The notes: a model not told the origin generated them from the letters alone. A stretch of 64,000 bases of DNA from Candidatus Puniceispirillum sp. (GCA_028383305.1 JAOEVD010000006.1:38271-102270), one strand, 5' to 3'; shown: positions 1 through 9,811, counted from the stretch's first letter. Translations and numbers: made by a program.

Positions 1-74
1 ACGCCTTTGTCAGCGGCGATGTGCCGCAAGGCGCTGTCGAAACGCTACTTCAACGAGGTGCAAATGCTGTCTAG
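1..74 (+). CDS. aroB: 3-dehydroquinate synthase, C-terminal end only (partial)
   Basis: Frame 3 is open from the window edge to a TAG at 72-74 and encodes a tail reading AFVSGDVPQGAVETLLQRG. The pattern AF-x3-DVP-x3-V-x2-L is the usual end of alphaproteobacterial 3-dehydroquinate synthase, the second shikimate-pathway enzyme. The stop overlaps the ATG of the next gene (64) by 11 bases, and aroB followed by a CorC-like gene is a common order in this class. Only about 23 residues are visible, so the identification rests on the tail pattern and on context. Confidence 0.6.
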   Translation, partial: AFVSGDVPQGAVETLLQRGANAV

Positions 75-1323
75 CCTGTGGCTTTTAGCATCAATCATTG
101 TGCTGCTGATTATCGCTTCGGCCTTTTTTTCGAGTGCCGAAACCGCATTGACCGCAGCGTCGGATGCGCGGATGCGCCAATTGGCAAGCAAAGGCAATGA
201 ACGCGCTCGCACCGTCGAGGCATTGCGTGCCGATCGTGAAGGGCTGATCGGGTCGATCCTGATTGGCAATAATGCGGTCAATGTTCTTGGCTCGGCCTTG
301 GCAACAAGCATTGCCATCTCGCTGTTTGGCGAGGGTGGTCTTGTGTGGGCAACAGTTGCCATGACCGTGCTTTTGGTCGTTTTTGCCGAAGTGATGCCGA
401 AAACCTATGCTTTTACCTATGCTGATCAATATGCTTTGCGCATTGCCCCAACCCTGTTATGGGTAGTGCGCTTGCTTAGGCCGCTGTCGCTTGGAATCCG
501 GTTTTTGGCAAGCCAGATGATCCGGCCGAACCCGAACGGCGATCAAGACCGCGAAGAAGAATTGCGCGGCCTGATTGAATTGCAGGGCGACAATGGCAAT
601 GCCGATGATCGTGAACGCAAAGCCATGCTGTCATCAATTCTGGATCTGAACGAATTATCCGTCGAACAGATCATGACACATCGCGGCACGGTAAGCATGG
701 TCAATGCCGATGATAATATCGAGGATATTCTGCGCTTTGTCCTTGGATCTCCGCACACGCGCCATCCGGTTTTTTTGGGCAAGCCTGACAATATTATTGG
801 CGTTCTCCATGTCAAAGATTTGCTTCGGGCGCTTGGCGAGGCCGAATCTTCTGGCAAAAAACCGCTTTTGCCGCAATTGGTGCAGAATATCGCCAGTGAC
901 GCATATTTCATTCCCGAAACCACCTTGCTGTTTGACCAGTTGCAGGCGTTTCGGACACGGCGCGAACATTTTGCTGTTGTTGTTGATGAATATGGTGATT
1001 TCAGGGGCATTGTGACCTTGGAAGATATTTTGGAAGAAATTGTTGGTGATATTGATGACGAGCATGATATCGGCTTGGCGGGTCTTAGCGCACAGGCAGA
1101 TGGATCATGGCTTGTCGATGGCAATGTCACGATCCGCGATCTGAATCGCGCGCTTGGCTGGCATCTTCCCGATGAGGACGCATCAACACTGGCGGGGCTT
1201 GTACTTTTTGAAAGCCGCACAATTCCAAGCCCTGGTCAAGAATTTCGCTTCCATGACATCCGGTTTCGCATTGTCAAACGCGAAGGCAACCGCCTGACCA
1301 GCTTGCGCCTTTGGGCAAGCTGA
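64..1323 (+). CDS. CorC/HlyC-family CNNM membrane protein with CBS domains
   Basis: The product is an inner-membrane protein of the CNNM/CorC type, a family linked to magnesium or cobalt transport and often misnamed hemolysin. From the ATG at 64 it has 419 residues: a DUF21 membrane domain of about four hydrophobic segments (1-165, with AFFSSAETALTA near residue 20), a paired CBS domain (about 200-335, ending VVVDEYGDFRGIVTLEDILEEIVG), and a C-terminal CorC_HlyC domain. I chose 64 rather than an earlier in-frame ATG at 7 because GAGG lies six bases upstream and the protein then starts directly with a membrane segment. The start lies inside the end of aroB, suggesting translational coupling. 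The transported ion cannot be read from sequence. Confidence 0.9.
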   Translation: MLSSLWLLASIIVLLIIASAFFSSAETALTAASDARMRQLASKGNERARTVEALRADREGLIGSILIGNNAVNVLGSALATSIAISLFGEGGLVWATVAMTVLLVVFAEVMPKTYAFTYADQYALRIAPTLLWVVRLLRPLSLGIRFLASQMIRPNPNGDQDREEELRGLIELQGDNGNADDRERKAMLSSILDLNELSVEQIMTHRGTVSMVNADDNIEDILRFVLGSPHTRHPVFLGKPDNIIGVLHVKDLLRALGEAESSGKKPLLPQLVQNIASDAYFIPETTLLFDQLQAFRTRREHFAVVVDEYGDFRGIVTLEDILEEIVGDIDDEHDIGLAGLSAQADGSWLVDGNVTIRDLNRALGWHLPDEDASTLAGLVLFESRTIPSPGQEFRFHDIRFRIVKREGNRLTSLRLWAS

Positions 1324-1342
1324 CAAACAGAAAGACCAAGAT

Positions 1343-1963
1343 ATGAGCAGTGCTAACTCCAAAGCCAACACCCAAGCTAGTTCCCAAGCTAGCAGGGCGA
1401 TCCATACGCCTTATGGCAAAGATCATACAACCGCATTAAGCACGCCAAAAGTCGAGCGCGAATTGGTTCATCAACGCCAAATTACGCTTAATGGCTATGT
1501 GCGAAATGATGGGATGTTCGATATTGAGGCCGAGCTAACTGACCATAAGACATACCCTTTTCCAAGCGATTTTCGCGGCGAGGTTACGCCTGATTTGCCA
1601 GTGCATCACATGATTTTGCGAATCACCATTACGAAAGAACGGGTGATTACCGCCGCCGAAGCCATTACCGTGACCGGCCCATATGCGATTTGTCCAAAAG
1701 CCAATGAGGTGTTTGACGAACTTGTCGGGCTAAAAATTGCCCCCGGTTGGCGGCGTCAGGTGCAAGCAGCGATTGGCGGGCGGCATGGCTGTACACATAT
1801 CACCGAATTGCTTGGCCCAGTTGCCACCATCGCCTATCAGACAATGTATGGCCAAGATGCGCGCGGACGCCGGATCAACTCAAATTTCACTGATGCTGAC
1901 AAGCAAACCGAACGAAGCCATTTAGCCAATAGCTGTGTTGGCTATGCTGATGATCGAGATTAG
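1343..1963 (+). CDS. DUF2889 family protein
   Basis: This 206-residue cytoplasmic protein matches the DUF2889 family in overall pattern: an N-terminal HQRQITLNGYVRNDGMFDIEAEL block, a middle TGPYAICP, and a C-terminal GGRHGCTHITELLGP block near residues 147-161. The function is unknown. The conserved HGCTH suggests a metal or catalytic site, which is inference. It lies 19 bases after the CorC gene on the same strand and could be in its operon. Its stop is 22 bases from the convergent end of bolA. The first 25 residues are rich in Ser, Ala and Gln and look like a disordered leader. Confidence 0.75.
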   Translation: MSSANSKANTQASSQASRAIHTPYGKDHTTALSTPKVERELVHQRQITLNGYVRNDGMFDIEAELTDHKTYPFPSDFRGEVTPDLPVHHMILRITITKERVITAAEAITVTGPYAICPKANEVFDELVGLKIAPGWRRQVQAAIGGRHGCTHITELLGPVATIAYQTMYGQDARGRRINSNFTDADKQTERSHLANSCVGYADDRD

Positions 1964-1985
1964 GATTCGCACGATAGCGCCAAAC

Positions 1986-2243
1986 TCAATCGCTTAGATG
2001 CAGCTCTAGCGCGTGAATGCTATTGGCAAGATCTTCTGCCAAAATATCATTCACCATGCGGTGACGTTGTAGGCGGGATTTGCCAGCAAATGCATCGGCC
2101 TTGATCGAGACCTCAAAATGCGTGCCGCCGCCTTCGCGCCATCCGGCATGACCTGCATGTTTATGGCTGACATCCTGAACGTCAATTTGACGCGGATTTA
2201 ACCCGGCGTTTAGTTTTTGCGCTATAGTATCTGCCGTTGCCAT
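1986..2243 (-). CDS. bolA: BolA family protein
   Basis: The 85-residue product has the BolA fold signature: an N-terminal helix (IAQKLNAGL), the HKHAGHAGW strand-loop with invariant His residues near 28-31, and the conserved block SRLQRHRMVNDIL. Bacterial BolA proteins partner monothiol glutaredoxins in handling or sensing Fe-S clusters and affect cell shape under stress. No glutaredoxin gene is nearby. The gene is divergent from the J-domain gene, so the roughly 60 bases at 2244-2307 must hold both upstream regions. Confidence 0.9.
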   Translation of the reverse strand: MATADTIAQKLNAGLNPRQIDVQDVSHKHAGHAGWREGGGTHFEVSIKADAFAGKSRLQRHRMVNDILAEDLANSIHALELHLSD

Positions 2244-2307
2244 ATGTTATCTCCATAAAGGGGGCTATGTTTGCCTGCGAGGGCAATGATTAAGAGTGGA
2301 TCATAGG

Positions 2308-2889
2308 ATGAGACGCGCCACCGTACCAGAGTTTAAGATCAACCAGAGCCAGAATGATACTCGGCCGCGGCGTTGTGCGGCCATCGGCTGCCGTGATGAA
2401 GGCGTTTATCCAGCGCCCAAATCACGCGATGCGTTGCGCGATTATATCTGGTTCTGCCTTGATCATATCCGCGCCTATAACAAATCATGGAATTATTATG
2501 ACGGGCTGCAAGGCGCCGCGCTTGAAGCCGAGATCCGCCGCGCCACAACATGGGAGCGCCCAAGCTGGAAATTTGCCACCGGACAGCCAAGCGAAAGTAA
2601 TTTTGAAGATCCGCTTGGGCTGTTTGATTTTGAAAATCGTGATGAGGCAAAATCGGGCAGCAAACTCACCCCAGAAGAGCGCGCCGCATGGAAAACCTTA
2701 AACTTGGCACCGGTTGATGATTTTGATATTGTCAAAAAACAATACAAGCGTCTGGTCAAGGAGAATCACCCCGATAAAAATGGGGGTGACGCCCATGCAG
2801 AAGAACGGTTAAAAGATATTAACCTTGCCTATTCACTGATTCGGAAAACCCTAGCCAATGGTGACAAGCCTGCCACCAGCCAAACCTAA
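2308..2889 (+). CDS. J-domain protein (DnaJ-like) with an N-terminal Cys/His module
   Basis: The C-terminal third is a J domain with the HPD motif at residues 154-156, so the protein should stimulate an Hsp70 (DnaK-type) ATPase. The N-terminal part carries Cys-x4-Cys (RRCAAIGC) and a later FCLDH, a possible zinc site of the form C-x4-C...C-x2-H; that reading is mine. In alphaproteobacteria a gene of this architecture regularly precedes cobS, suggesting a chaperone for the cobaltochelatase, also inference. ATG 2308 is preferred over GTG 2296 because GAGTGGA at 2294-2300 sits at ribosome-binding distance. Confidence 0.85.
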   Translation: MRRATVPEFKINQSQNDTRPRRCAAIGCRDEGVYPAPKSRDALRDYIWFCLDHIRAYNKSWNYYDGLQGAALEAEIRRATTWERPSWKFATGQPSESNFEDPLGLFDFENRDEAKSGSKLTPEERAAWKTLNLAPVDDFDIVKKQYKRLVKENHPDKNGGDAHAEERLKDINLAYSLIRKTLANGDKPATSQT

Positions 2890-2918
2890 CATTTGCTTAA
2901 TGTGGAGTTCTAACTGTT

Positions 2919-3926
2919 ATGTCTGATAACGCGAAATTTGCGCCGACCCCTGCCCATTCTATGTCGGCGCCCGACATTACGGTCAATGCCAGAGACGTCT
3001 TTGGAATTGATGTCGACATGATCGTCCCTGCCTTTAGCGAGGGATCTGACTATGTGCCCGCGCTTGACCCGAACTATCAGTTCGACACTGACACCACTAT
3101 CGCCATTCTGGCGGGGTTTGGCCATAACCGGCGAGTGATGATTCAAGGCTATCATGGCACCGGTAAATCAACCCATATTGAACAGGTTGCCGCACGGTTG
3201 AACTGGCCCTGTATCCGGGTCAATCTGGATAGCCATATCAGCCGCATTGACCTGATCGGCAAAGATGCCATCGTGCTTCGTGATGGTAAACAGATTACCG
3301 AATTCCGCGAAGGGATTCTGCCATGGGCGTTGCAAAATCCGGTTGCGCTGGTATTTGATGAATATGACGCTGGCCGTGCCGATGTGATGTTTGTGATTCA
3401 GCGTGTTCTCGAAGTCGATGGTAAGCTGACCCTTCTTGATAGCAATAAGGTGATTCACCCGGATCCGCATTTCCGGCTTTTTGCAACCGCCAACACAGTT
3501 GGCCTTGGCGATACAACCGGCCTTTATCATGGAACTCAGCAAATCAATCAGGGGCAAATGGACCGCTGGTCAATTGTGTCAACATTGAATTATCTGCCGC
3601 ATGCTGATGAGGTGAATATCATTACAGCAAAGCTGCCGCAATATGCCGATAAAAAAGGCGCTGAACAGGTTGCCGCAATGGTTCACATGGCCGATTTGAC
3701 GCGCAAAGGTTTCATGTCAGGTGATCTATCAACTGTCATGTCACCGCGTACAGTCATCACATGGGCTGAAAATACTAGTATTTTTGGCGATATGACTTTG
3801 GCATTCCGGTTAAGCTTTTTGAATAAATGTGACGAAATCGAACGTCCAACCGTGGCTGAATATTATCAGCGTTGTTTTGGCATTGATCTTCCCGAAGCAC
3901 CGATCCGGCAGGCCACTGCCAGCTAA
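2919..3926 (+). CDS. cobS: Cobaltochelatase subunit CobS (AAA+ ATPase)
   Basis: CobS is the AAA+ subunit of the aerobic cobaltochelatase CobN-CobS-CobT, which inserts cobalt into hydrogenobyrinic acid a,c-diamide in vitamin B12 synthesis. The 335-residue protein shows Walker [10 protein letters not shown] at 77-85, Walker B LVFDEYD at 144-150 and a sensor region ATANTVG around 189-195, at normal family length. It is followed by cobT after 68 bases. The large CobN subunit is not in this window. The start has GGAG at about 2903 upstream. Identification is firm because both length and the neighbouring cobT match. Confidence 0.95.
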   Translation: MSDNAKFAPTPAHSMSAPDITVNARDVFGIDVDMIVPAFSEGSDYVPALDPNYQFDTDTTIAILAGFGHNRRVMIQGYHGTGKSTHIEQVAARLNWPCIRVNLDSHISRIDLIGKDAIVLRDGKQITEFREGILPWALQNPVALVFDEYDAGRADVMFVIQRVLEVDGKLTLLDSNKVIHPDPHFRLFATANTVGLGDTTGLYHGTQQINQGQMDRWSIVSTLNYLPHADEVNIITAKLPQYADKKGAEQVAAMVHMADLTRKGFMSGDLSTVMSPRTVITWAENTSIFGDMTLAFRLSFLNKCDEIERPTVAEYYQRCFGIDLPEAPIRQATAS

Positions 3927-3994
3927 GCGCCAAGCGCCCGCAGCAGCATGCCAGCCCAAATCATAAGCCACCAGAACAATCGTAGGAAACCAGC

Positions 3995-5845
3995 ATGTCT
4001 TCATTTGACAAGGATGCACAATTTCTGAAATCCAACGCCGCAGCGATGCGGGCGCTTGCTGGTGGCAAAGAGCATCAAGTGACCTATGCTGGCACCGATA
4101 CGCATGTTGGCAAGGATGATGTGCGGTTGCCGGCGCTCCCCCCAACGGCAACCGCAGCGCAAAAAGCCAGCCTTCGCGGTGCCGCCGACGGTGCCGCGCT
4201 ATGGCTTGCTCATCATAACCCGATGACCCACAAGAAACATTGCCCTGCCCCTGATGGTGCCAAGGCGATTTTTGAATCGGCTGAACGCGCCCGTGTCGAG
4301 GCCATTGGCGCGCGTCATATGAAAGGCGTTGGCGATAATCTGGATGCCGCCTTGAATCAGCGTTATGAAAACAGGCAGATTGATGCCCCAGGAAGCGCCG
4401 ATGATGCCAGTATTGCCGAGGTTTTGCGGTTATTGCTTCGCGAAGAATTGACCGGATCACCACCACCTAAAAACCTGTCAATGGTCATGGATTTATGGCG
4501 GCCATGGGTGAAAAGCCGGGCAGGCGATCTGATTAACGAGCTTGGCGAATCACTCGATGATCAATCGGCCTTTGCCGAATTATCACGCCGGCTGATTGGT
4601 GCGCTTGAATCCGATCTTGGTGAGGCATCATCCGATGAAGATCAAGATTCAGACAATGAAGATGATCAGGATGAAGGTGGCGACAGCCAGTCCGAACAGG
4701 ATGGCGAACAATCTGCCGTTGGCGAAGATCAAAGCGAAGGCGATGACAGCCAATCAATGGATGACGCTGGTGATGCTGGCGCGTCTGAAGATGGCGCATT
4801 GATGGATTCCGAAGGCACGGATGACGGCAGCAGCGATGGTGAGTCACCCAATTCAGATATGAATGGGGATAATAGCAAAAGCGGCGCTTCAACCGAAGGC
4901 TATCGTGTTTTCGATACCAAATTTGACGAAGTGATTGCCGCTGCCGATCTTTGCGACCCGCAAGAGCTTGACCGGCTGCGGGTGATGCTTGACCGACATA
5001 TGGAAAATGTCACCTCAATCGTTGGCAAGCTTGCCAATCGCCTGCAACGTAAATTGATGGCGCATCAAAATAGGTCTTGGGATTTTGATCTTGAAGAGGG
5101 CGTACTTGACGCGGCCAAATTGCACCGCGTTGTCACCCAGCCATTAAGCCCGCTTTCCTATAAGCAGGAACAAGATACAAAATTCCGCGATACAGTTGTG
5201 ACGCTTTTGTTAGATAATTCGGGATCGATGCGTGGGCGACCCATTACGATTGCCGCGGTCACCGCCGATATTCTGGCACGCACGCTTGAACGTTGCGGCG
5301 TCAAAGTCGAAATTCTTGGCTTTACTACCCGTGCATGGAAAGGTGGGCAATCGCGCGAATTATGGCAACAGGCCGGAAAGCCAGCTATGCCAGGGCGCCT
5401 GAATGATCTTCGCCATATCATCTATAAGCCAGCCGATGTGCCATGGCGCCGCGCGCGTAAGTCGCTTGGGCTAATGCTGCGCGAAGGGATTTTGAAAGAA
5501 AATATTGATGGCGAAGCGCTGTTATGGGCGCATGATCGGCTTTTGGCACGGCATGAAGATCGCCGAATCATGCTTGTCATTTCTGATGGTGCGCCAGTTG
5601 ATGATTCAACCCTATCGGTGAACAGCGGAAGCTATCTTGAAAAGCATCTTCGCGAGGTTATTGGCTATATCGAAGGGCGGTCACCGGTTGAATTGCTTGC
5701 CATTGGTATTGGTCATGATGTGACACGCTATTACCGGCGCGCTGTTACCATCACTGATGTTGACCAGCTTGGCGGCGCTGTTGTCGGGCAATTGACCGAC
5801 CTGTTTGACGAGGATGCAAATAAGCGTTTGCGCCGCGCTAGCTAA
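3995..5845 (+). CDS. cobT: Cobaltochelatase subunit CobT (VWA domain)
   Basis: CobT forms a two-ring complex with CobS that drives CobN during cobalt insertion. The 616-residue protein has an N-terminal helical domain, an extremely acidic Asp/Glu/Ser/Gln linker at about 208-300, and a C-terminal von Willebrand A domain whose MIDAS motif DNSGS starts at residue 407. The VWA ends with the ISDGAP and LAIGIGHDV blocks. The acidic linker is a known family feature, though its length varies. The gene ends 43 bases before a strong terminator shared with the convergent rpmB. Confidence 0.95.
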   Translation: MSSFDKDAQFLKSNAAAMRALAGGKEHQVTYAGTDTHVGKDDVRLPALPPTATAAQKASLRGAADGAALWLAHHNPMTHKKHCPAPDGAKAIFESAERARVEAIGARHMKGVGDNLDAALNQRYENRQIDAPGSADDASIAEVLRLLLREELTGSPPPKNLSMVMDLWRPWVKSRAGDLINELGESLDDQSAFAELSRRLIGALESDLGEASSDEDQDSDNEDDQDEGGDSQSEQDGEQSAVGEDQSEGDDSQSMDDAGDAGASEDGALMDSEGTDDGSSDGESPNSDMNGDNSKSGASTEGYRVFDTKFDEVIAAADLCDPQELDRLRVMLDRHMENVTSIVGKLANRLQRKLMAHQNRSWDFDLEEGVLDAAKLHRVVTQPLSPLSYKQEQDTKFRDTVVTLLLDNSGSMRGRPITIAAVTADILARTLERCGVKVEILGFTTRAWKGGQSRELWQQAGKPAMPGRLNDLRHIIYKPADVPWRRARKSLGLMLREGILKENIDGEALLWAHDRLLARHEDRRIMLVISDGAPVDDSTLSVNSGSYLEKHLREVIGYIEGRSPVELLAIGIGHDVTRYYRRAVTITDVDQLGGAVVGQLTDLFDEDANKRLRRAS

Positions 5846-5887
5846 TATCCAGCCTCAGCCTTCACATTCAATTCCAGACCAAAGACA

Positions 5888-5917
5888 AAAAACCCCGCAT
5901 ATTTTGCGGGGTTTTTT
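5888..5917. terminator. Bidirectional intrinsic terminator between cobT and rpmB
   Basis: An 11-base perfect stem, AAAAACCCCGC at 5888-5898 and its complement GCGGGGTTTTT at 5906-5916, encloses a 7-base loop and is flanked by A and T runs on both sides. It should stop transcription from cobT on the plus strand and from rpmB on the minus strand. Confidence 0.9.
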
Positions 5918-5934
5918 GTGCGTTTAATACGCGA

Positions 5935-6222
5935 TTATGCGGTTGTTTGCGCCGCCGTGATTTCGCGCTTTAATTCGCGGGCTTCAACCGCCAATTCGGC
6001 GTTGCGTGCCTGCAGCAAATAAGCGTCAAGACCACCATGTTTTTCAACAGTGCGCATGGCACTTGTGGAAACGCGAAGGCTGATCGCACGACCAAGAATT
6101 TCGCTATGCATGCGGGTTGATTGAAGATTTGGCAGAAAACGGCGGCGTGTGCGGTTATTCGCATGGCTGACATTATTGCCAGACATCACAGTCTTACCAG
6201 AAATTTGACAGCGTTTTGCCAT
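5935..6222 (-). CDS. rpmB: 50S ribosomal protein L28
   Basis: The 95-residue product begins MAKRCQISGKTVMSGNNVSHANNRTRR, the diagnostic start of bacterial L28, and continues with RRRFLPNLQ. L28 is a large-subunit protein near the E site. I chose the ATG at 6222 because the family starts exactly at MAKRC and GGAG lies upstream (reverse strand, about 6230-6233); an in-frame extension to 6249 is not supported. It is monocistronic, with the shared terminator at 5888-5917. Confidence 0.95.
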   Translation of the reverse strand: MAKRCQISGKTVMSGNNVSHANNRTRRRFLPNLQSTRMHSEILGRAISLRVSTSAMRTVEKHGGLDAYLLQARNAELAVEARELKREITAAQTTA

Positions 6223-6575
6223 AACTAAGGCTCCATAATCAGCAGACACAGGTGTCCTGCGTTAGAAATTGAAGGCTGGGTATAGGCCAGTCTGCGGCCA
6301 AGGTCAAGCCGGAAAACCGGCTTTGCCACTGCAAGAATCCAAACAAGCGAAGGAATCAAAGCCGATGCAATCTATCCAAGTCCAAGCAATGTTAAGCCAG
6401 ACCAATTTCAAGCTACGTGATTATCCTGCTTTTGCTTTTAGTTAATCCAAATAGACTAGGCGGCGATGTTTGTAGCTCCAGACTGGCGGTTTGAATTTGT
6501 GCGCTTTGCGGTTTCATTCTCAGAAATACGCTATAGCGGCCTATTGTGCATTTGAATGATTTTGATCAAAGGAAC
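6223..6575. other. Intergenic stretch between rpmB and the ribbon-helix-helix gene
   Basis: These 353 bases hold the upstream regions of two divergent genes and no credible reading frame. The one clear structure is a small hairpin at 6306-6323: AAGCCGG, loop AAAA, then CCGGCTT. It has no long T run, so it is a weak terminator candidate at best. I see no riboswitch or RNA gene here. Confidence 0.6.
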
Positions 6576-6911
6576 ATGGTTTTGAAAGCAAAGCGCAATA
6601 TACAATTAGTAAATGTCCAAACATCAGTTGTTTTGGAAACCGCGATTTGGGATGCTGTTGGTGAAATTCTGATTCGCGAAAATTTGGATTTGAACGGATT
6701 TTGCCAGATGGTCGATAAATGCCGACGCGGGTTTAACCTAACATCGGCGATTCGGGTGGTTGTGATGATCTATTATCGGACATTAGCGCATGAGCAGCAG
6801 CAATTTACCGGTGCAAAGCCATCTTTGAATCAGTTAAATGCACCCAATCCAGAATTGCCGCCAATCTCACTTTTACCTATTGTTCTGAAATCTTTTCGCA
6901 AAGGCCTTTAG
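6576..6911 (+). CDS. Ribbon-helix-helix domain protein (RHH_4-like)
   Basis: The product (111 residues from ATG 6576) matches the alphaproteobacterial ribbon-helix-helix family PF13467 by pattern: a beta strand TSVVLETAIWDAVGEI, a helix with LDLNGFCQMVDK, then FNLTSAIRVVVMIYYR. Such proteins are small dimeric, presumably DNA-binding, regulators; the target is unknown. AGGA just upstream favours 6576, at short spacing; an in-frame GTG at 6546 is the alternative. The last 35 bases overlap the convergent 3' end of pyrD. Confidence 0.8.
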   Translation: MVLKAKRNIQLVNVQTSVVLETAIWDAVGEILIRENLDLNGFCQMVDKCRRGFNLTSAIRVVVMIYYRTLAHEQQQFTGAKPSLNQLNAPNPELPPISLLPIVLKSFRKGL

Positions 6912-7998
6912 CATATTTAATCGCTTTGACAGGGTCAGGGATTTGCCCCTTGATCTGATGCGGCGCGCTTATACCATCAGCATCCATCATCGCCGCTAGC
7001 TGATACAAAATACGGCCTGGCAGATGTGGGCCTTCAAGCGCCAAGCCGCTATAAAGCTGCACCAGATCAGCGCCAACCAGAATTTTGGCATAGGCTTGCC
7101 AGCCATTCGCAACGCCGCCAGCCCCAATCAAGCCAAGCCGCCGATCACTCAAACGCGCCACATCGGCAAGAATTGCCGTGGCAGCTTCGAAAAGTGGCGC
7201 ACCCGATAACCCGCCCGATTCGCCAGCATGAACCCCATCAAGATCATCAGGGCGTGCCGAGGTGGTATTGGTTGCGATAATGCCGCTGACCCCTCCCTCA
7301 ACACAAGATTCAACAATCGCCACCAGATCGTCATGATGCAGATCGGGGGCAATTTTCAAAAAGATTGGCTTTGCCGATACATCGCCATCACCGGCCGCTT
7401 CATTAAGTCCGGCCCGGCCTGCCGCCAGCAAATTAGCAAGGTGCGTCTTGGTTTGTAAATTGCGTAAACCGGGGGTGTTTGGTGACGAGATATTGAGCGT
7501 GATATAATCGGCATAGCGCGCTAGATGCGCCACCGCACGGCAATAATCATCAATTGGCGCTTGGCTGATTTTATTGGCACCAACATTAACCCCCAAAATA
7601 CCGGTTCGTGCCACCGCCATCTTTTGCAGATTCCGTGCAGCCGCATCCATGCCAAGACTGTTAAAGCCGTAACGGTTGATCACCGCATGATGTTTTGGCA
7701 GGCGAAAAACGCGCGGTTTTTGGTTACCAGGCTGCGGGAGCGGCGTGATGGTGCCAACCTCGACATGACCAAAGCCAAGCTGCATCGCGCCATTAAAACA
7801 GGCTGCATTCTTGTCAAAACCAGCCGCCAGCCCAAGCGGATTAGCGAATTCCAAACCTGCAAGTGTTACGCCTAAATTGGCCTTTGTTGCCAGCGCTGCT
7901 GGACGCGGCCCCAGATTATGATGAAGCGTCGCCACCGCAACACGGTGCGCTGCCTCGGCTGGCAAACATCGCGCCAAATTTGCCAGCATGCCCCACAT
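6877..7998 (-). CDS. pyrD: Dihydroorotate dehydrogenase (quinone), class 2
   Basis: This FMN enzyme oxidises dihydroorotate to orotate in pyrimidine synthesis and passes electrons to quinone at the inner membrane. The 373-residue protein has the class 2 N-terminal helical extension (about 1-40), LGLAAGFDKN at 55-64, and NISSPNTPGLR at 169-179 containing the catalytic Ser of class 2 enzymes (probably S172). Its ATG shares one base with the TGA of lysS in a TGATG overlap, so translation is likely coupled. The 3' end overlaps the convergent RHH gene by 35 bases. Confidence 0.95.
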   Translation of the reverse strand: MWGMLANLARCLPAEAAHRVAVATLHHNLGPRPAALATKANLGVTLAGLEFANPLGLAAGFDKNAACFNGAMQLGFGHVEVGTITPLPQPGNQKPRVFRLPKHHAVINRYGFNSLGMDAAARNLQKMAVARTGILGVNVGANKISQAPIDDYCRAVAHLARYADYITLNISSPNTPGLRNLQTKTHLANLLAAGRAGLNEAAGDGDVSAKPIFLKIAPDLHHDDLVAIVESCVEGGVSGIIATNTTSARPDDLDGVHAGESGGLSGAPLFEAATAILADVARLSDRRLGLIGAGGVANGWQAYAKILVGADLVQLYSGLALEGPHLPGRILYQLAAMMDADGISAPHQIKGQIPDPVKAIKYAKGLCEKISEQ

Positions 7999-9611
7999 CA
8001 GCCATGATCCGCCGCTTGGACAAGCCTGCCGCCAAGCGCATCATCAATCAATTGAATACTTTTTTCGCGGCCATAAAGCGCAAAGAATGACCCCATACGC
8101 GGCCCTTCAGACTGGCCAAGAAGCACTTCATAAAGACATTTGAACCAATCGCGCAGATTTTCATATTCAGCCGCTTTGCCCGTGGCATAGACAACCGATT
8201 GGATATCCTCGGCACCGCTATCACCGGCAAGCGCCACAAGCTGTGATTTCAACGCTTCGAGATGACCGGCCTCAGCAGCCTCGGCAAGCCGGTAGGTTTT
8301 ATGAGGGCGAACCATATCCTGATAATAATTAACCGCATAACCAATCATCCGATCAAGCTCGGCATGGGTTTTCGGGTCGATCTCGCCAGCATAGTCACTG
8401 ACATAGGCCCAGACGATTTGCGGATCTTCGGCATGACAAACAGCCGCCAGATTCAGTAATAAAGTAAAGCTCACCGGCAAACCTGCCTGATTGGGCAAAC
8501 CGCTGTGAATATGCCATAGCGGATTTTCCAGCTGTTCGGAATTATCTTGTGACAATAATTTGCCGAGATGCTGGTAATATTCATCAACGGTTTTTGGAAT
8601 CACATCAAAATGCAATCTTTTGGCGCGCTTGGGCTGGCCATACATGAATAGTGATAATGATTCTGGACTGCCATAACGCAACCAATCTTCAACCGACAAA
8701 CCATTGCCTTTTGATTTGGAAATTTTTTCGCCATTCGTATCAAGGAATAATTCATAAGAAATGCCCGCTGGCGGCGTACCGCCAAGTGCGCGGGTGATCT
8801 TGCTCGATTGGGTTACCGAATCAATCAAATCCTTACCACTCATTTCATAATCAACACCAAGCGCGTACCACCGCATCGCCCAGTCACATTTCCATTGCAA
8901 TTTACATTGTCCGCCAGTGACCGAAACCTCGCGTTCAGCCCCGCTATCAGGATCAATATAGGTAATCGTGCCAGCGCTGGTGTTACAATGAATGACCTTG
9001 GCCTGAAGCACCTTGCCACTAACAGGGCAGATTGGAAAAAACGGGCTGTAAGTTGCCTGCCGTTCCGACCCCAAAGTTGGCAGCATGATATTCATGATGG
9101 CATCATAATGTTCAAGAACACGAAGCAATGCCGAGTCAAATTTACCGCCAAGATAGCAATCGGTTGAACTCATGAATTCATATTGAAACCCGAAGGAATC
9201 AAGAAACGCCTGCAAGCGCAAATTATTATGTTCACCGAAAGACGGCGCGGTGCCGAATGGGTCTTTGACCTTGGTCAATGGCATATGAAGATAGGCCGCC
9301 AGCATTTCATGATTTGGCACATTATCTGGAATCTTGCGAAAGCCGTCCATATCATCGGAAAAACAGATCAGCCGCGTTTTCTGGCCGGTCAGGCTCTCAA
9401 AGGCATGACGAACCATCGTGGTGCGAACAACCTCACCAAAAGTGCCAATATGCGGCAGGCCTGATGGGCCATAACCGGTCTCGAACAGAACTTCATCCTT
9501 GGCGTTACCCATTTTATCAAGGCGGCTCGCCAGCGCGCGGGCCTCGGCAAATGGCCATGCCTTGGCGTTGCTTGCAATCTCTTGTAGATTTGCGGTCAGA
9601 TCACTCATCAT
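7998..9611 (-). CDS. lysS: Lysyl-tRNA synthetase, class I
   Basis: The 537-residue enzyme charges tRNA-Lys. It carries class I signatures, GLPHIGTFGEV with HIGT at residues 54-57 and KISKSKGN near 294-301, so it is the archaeal-type class I enzyme found in many alphaproteobacteria and not the usual bacterial class II LysS. An alternative start two codons' worth inside (9608) gives one residue less; GAG upstream fits either. It is translationally coupled to pyrD downstream. No second lysyl-tRNA synthetase is in the window. Confidence 0.95.
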   Translation of the reverse strand: MMSDLTANLQEIASNAKAWPFAEARALASRLDKMGNAKDEVLFETGYGPSGLPHIGTFGEVVRTTMVRHAFESLTGQKTRLICFSDDMDGFRKIPDNVPNHEMLAAYLHMPLTKVKDPFGTAPSFGEHNNLRLQAFLDSFGFQYEFMSSTDCYLGGKFDSALLRVLEHYDAIMNIMLPTLGSERQATYSPFFPICPVSGKVLQAKVIHCNTSAGTITYIDPDSGAEREVSVTGGQCKLQWKCDWAMRWYALGVDYEMSGKDLIDSVTQSSKITRALGGTPPAGISYELFLDTNGEKISKSKGNGLSVEDWLRYGSPESLSLFMYGQPKRAKRLHFDVIPKTVDEYYQHLGKLLSQDNSEQLENPLWHIHSGLPNQAGLPVSFTLLLNLAAVCHAEDPQIVWAYVSDYAGEIDPKTHAELDRMIGYAVNYYQDMVRPHKTYRLAEAAEAGHLEALKSQLVALAGDSGAEDIQSVVYATGKAAEYENLRDWFKCLYEVLLGQSEGPRMGSFFALYGREKSIQLIDDALGGRLVQAADHG

Positions 9612-9811
9612 TATGCTCTTTCATGTTGCGGGCAGATGACTCCGCACCAAATGCGGACAAGCTAGGGCGAGCCGCGATCAAGGTCAAGTGGCAAGCAAGC
9701 CCAAAAACAGGCCGCCCAATAGTCTAGTTTTTGCCTCCTGCCTGCATTTAGTTTCACAAAACAGATGCGCAAAGCTGGCATGGCCGCCTGCGGCAAGCTA
9801 TAACTGCCCTG

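Noticed and set aside
543..1220. 225-residue reverse-strand frame inside the CorC gene
   Set aside because: Ser/Arg-rich antisense shadow of a well-supported forward gene.
6306..6323. Hairpin as terminator or small RNA
   Set aside because: The stem is perfect but has no T run, and it lies upstream of two divergent genes where no terminator is needed.
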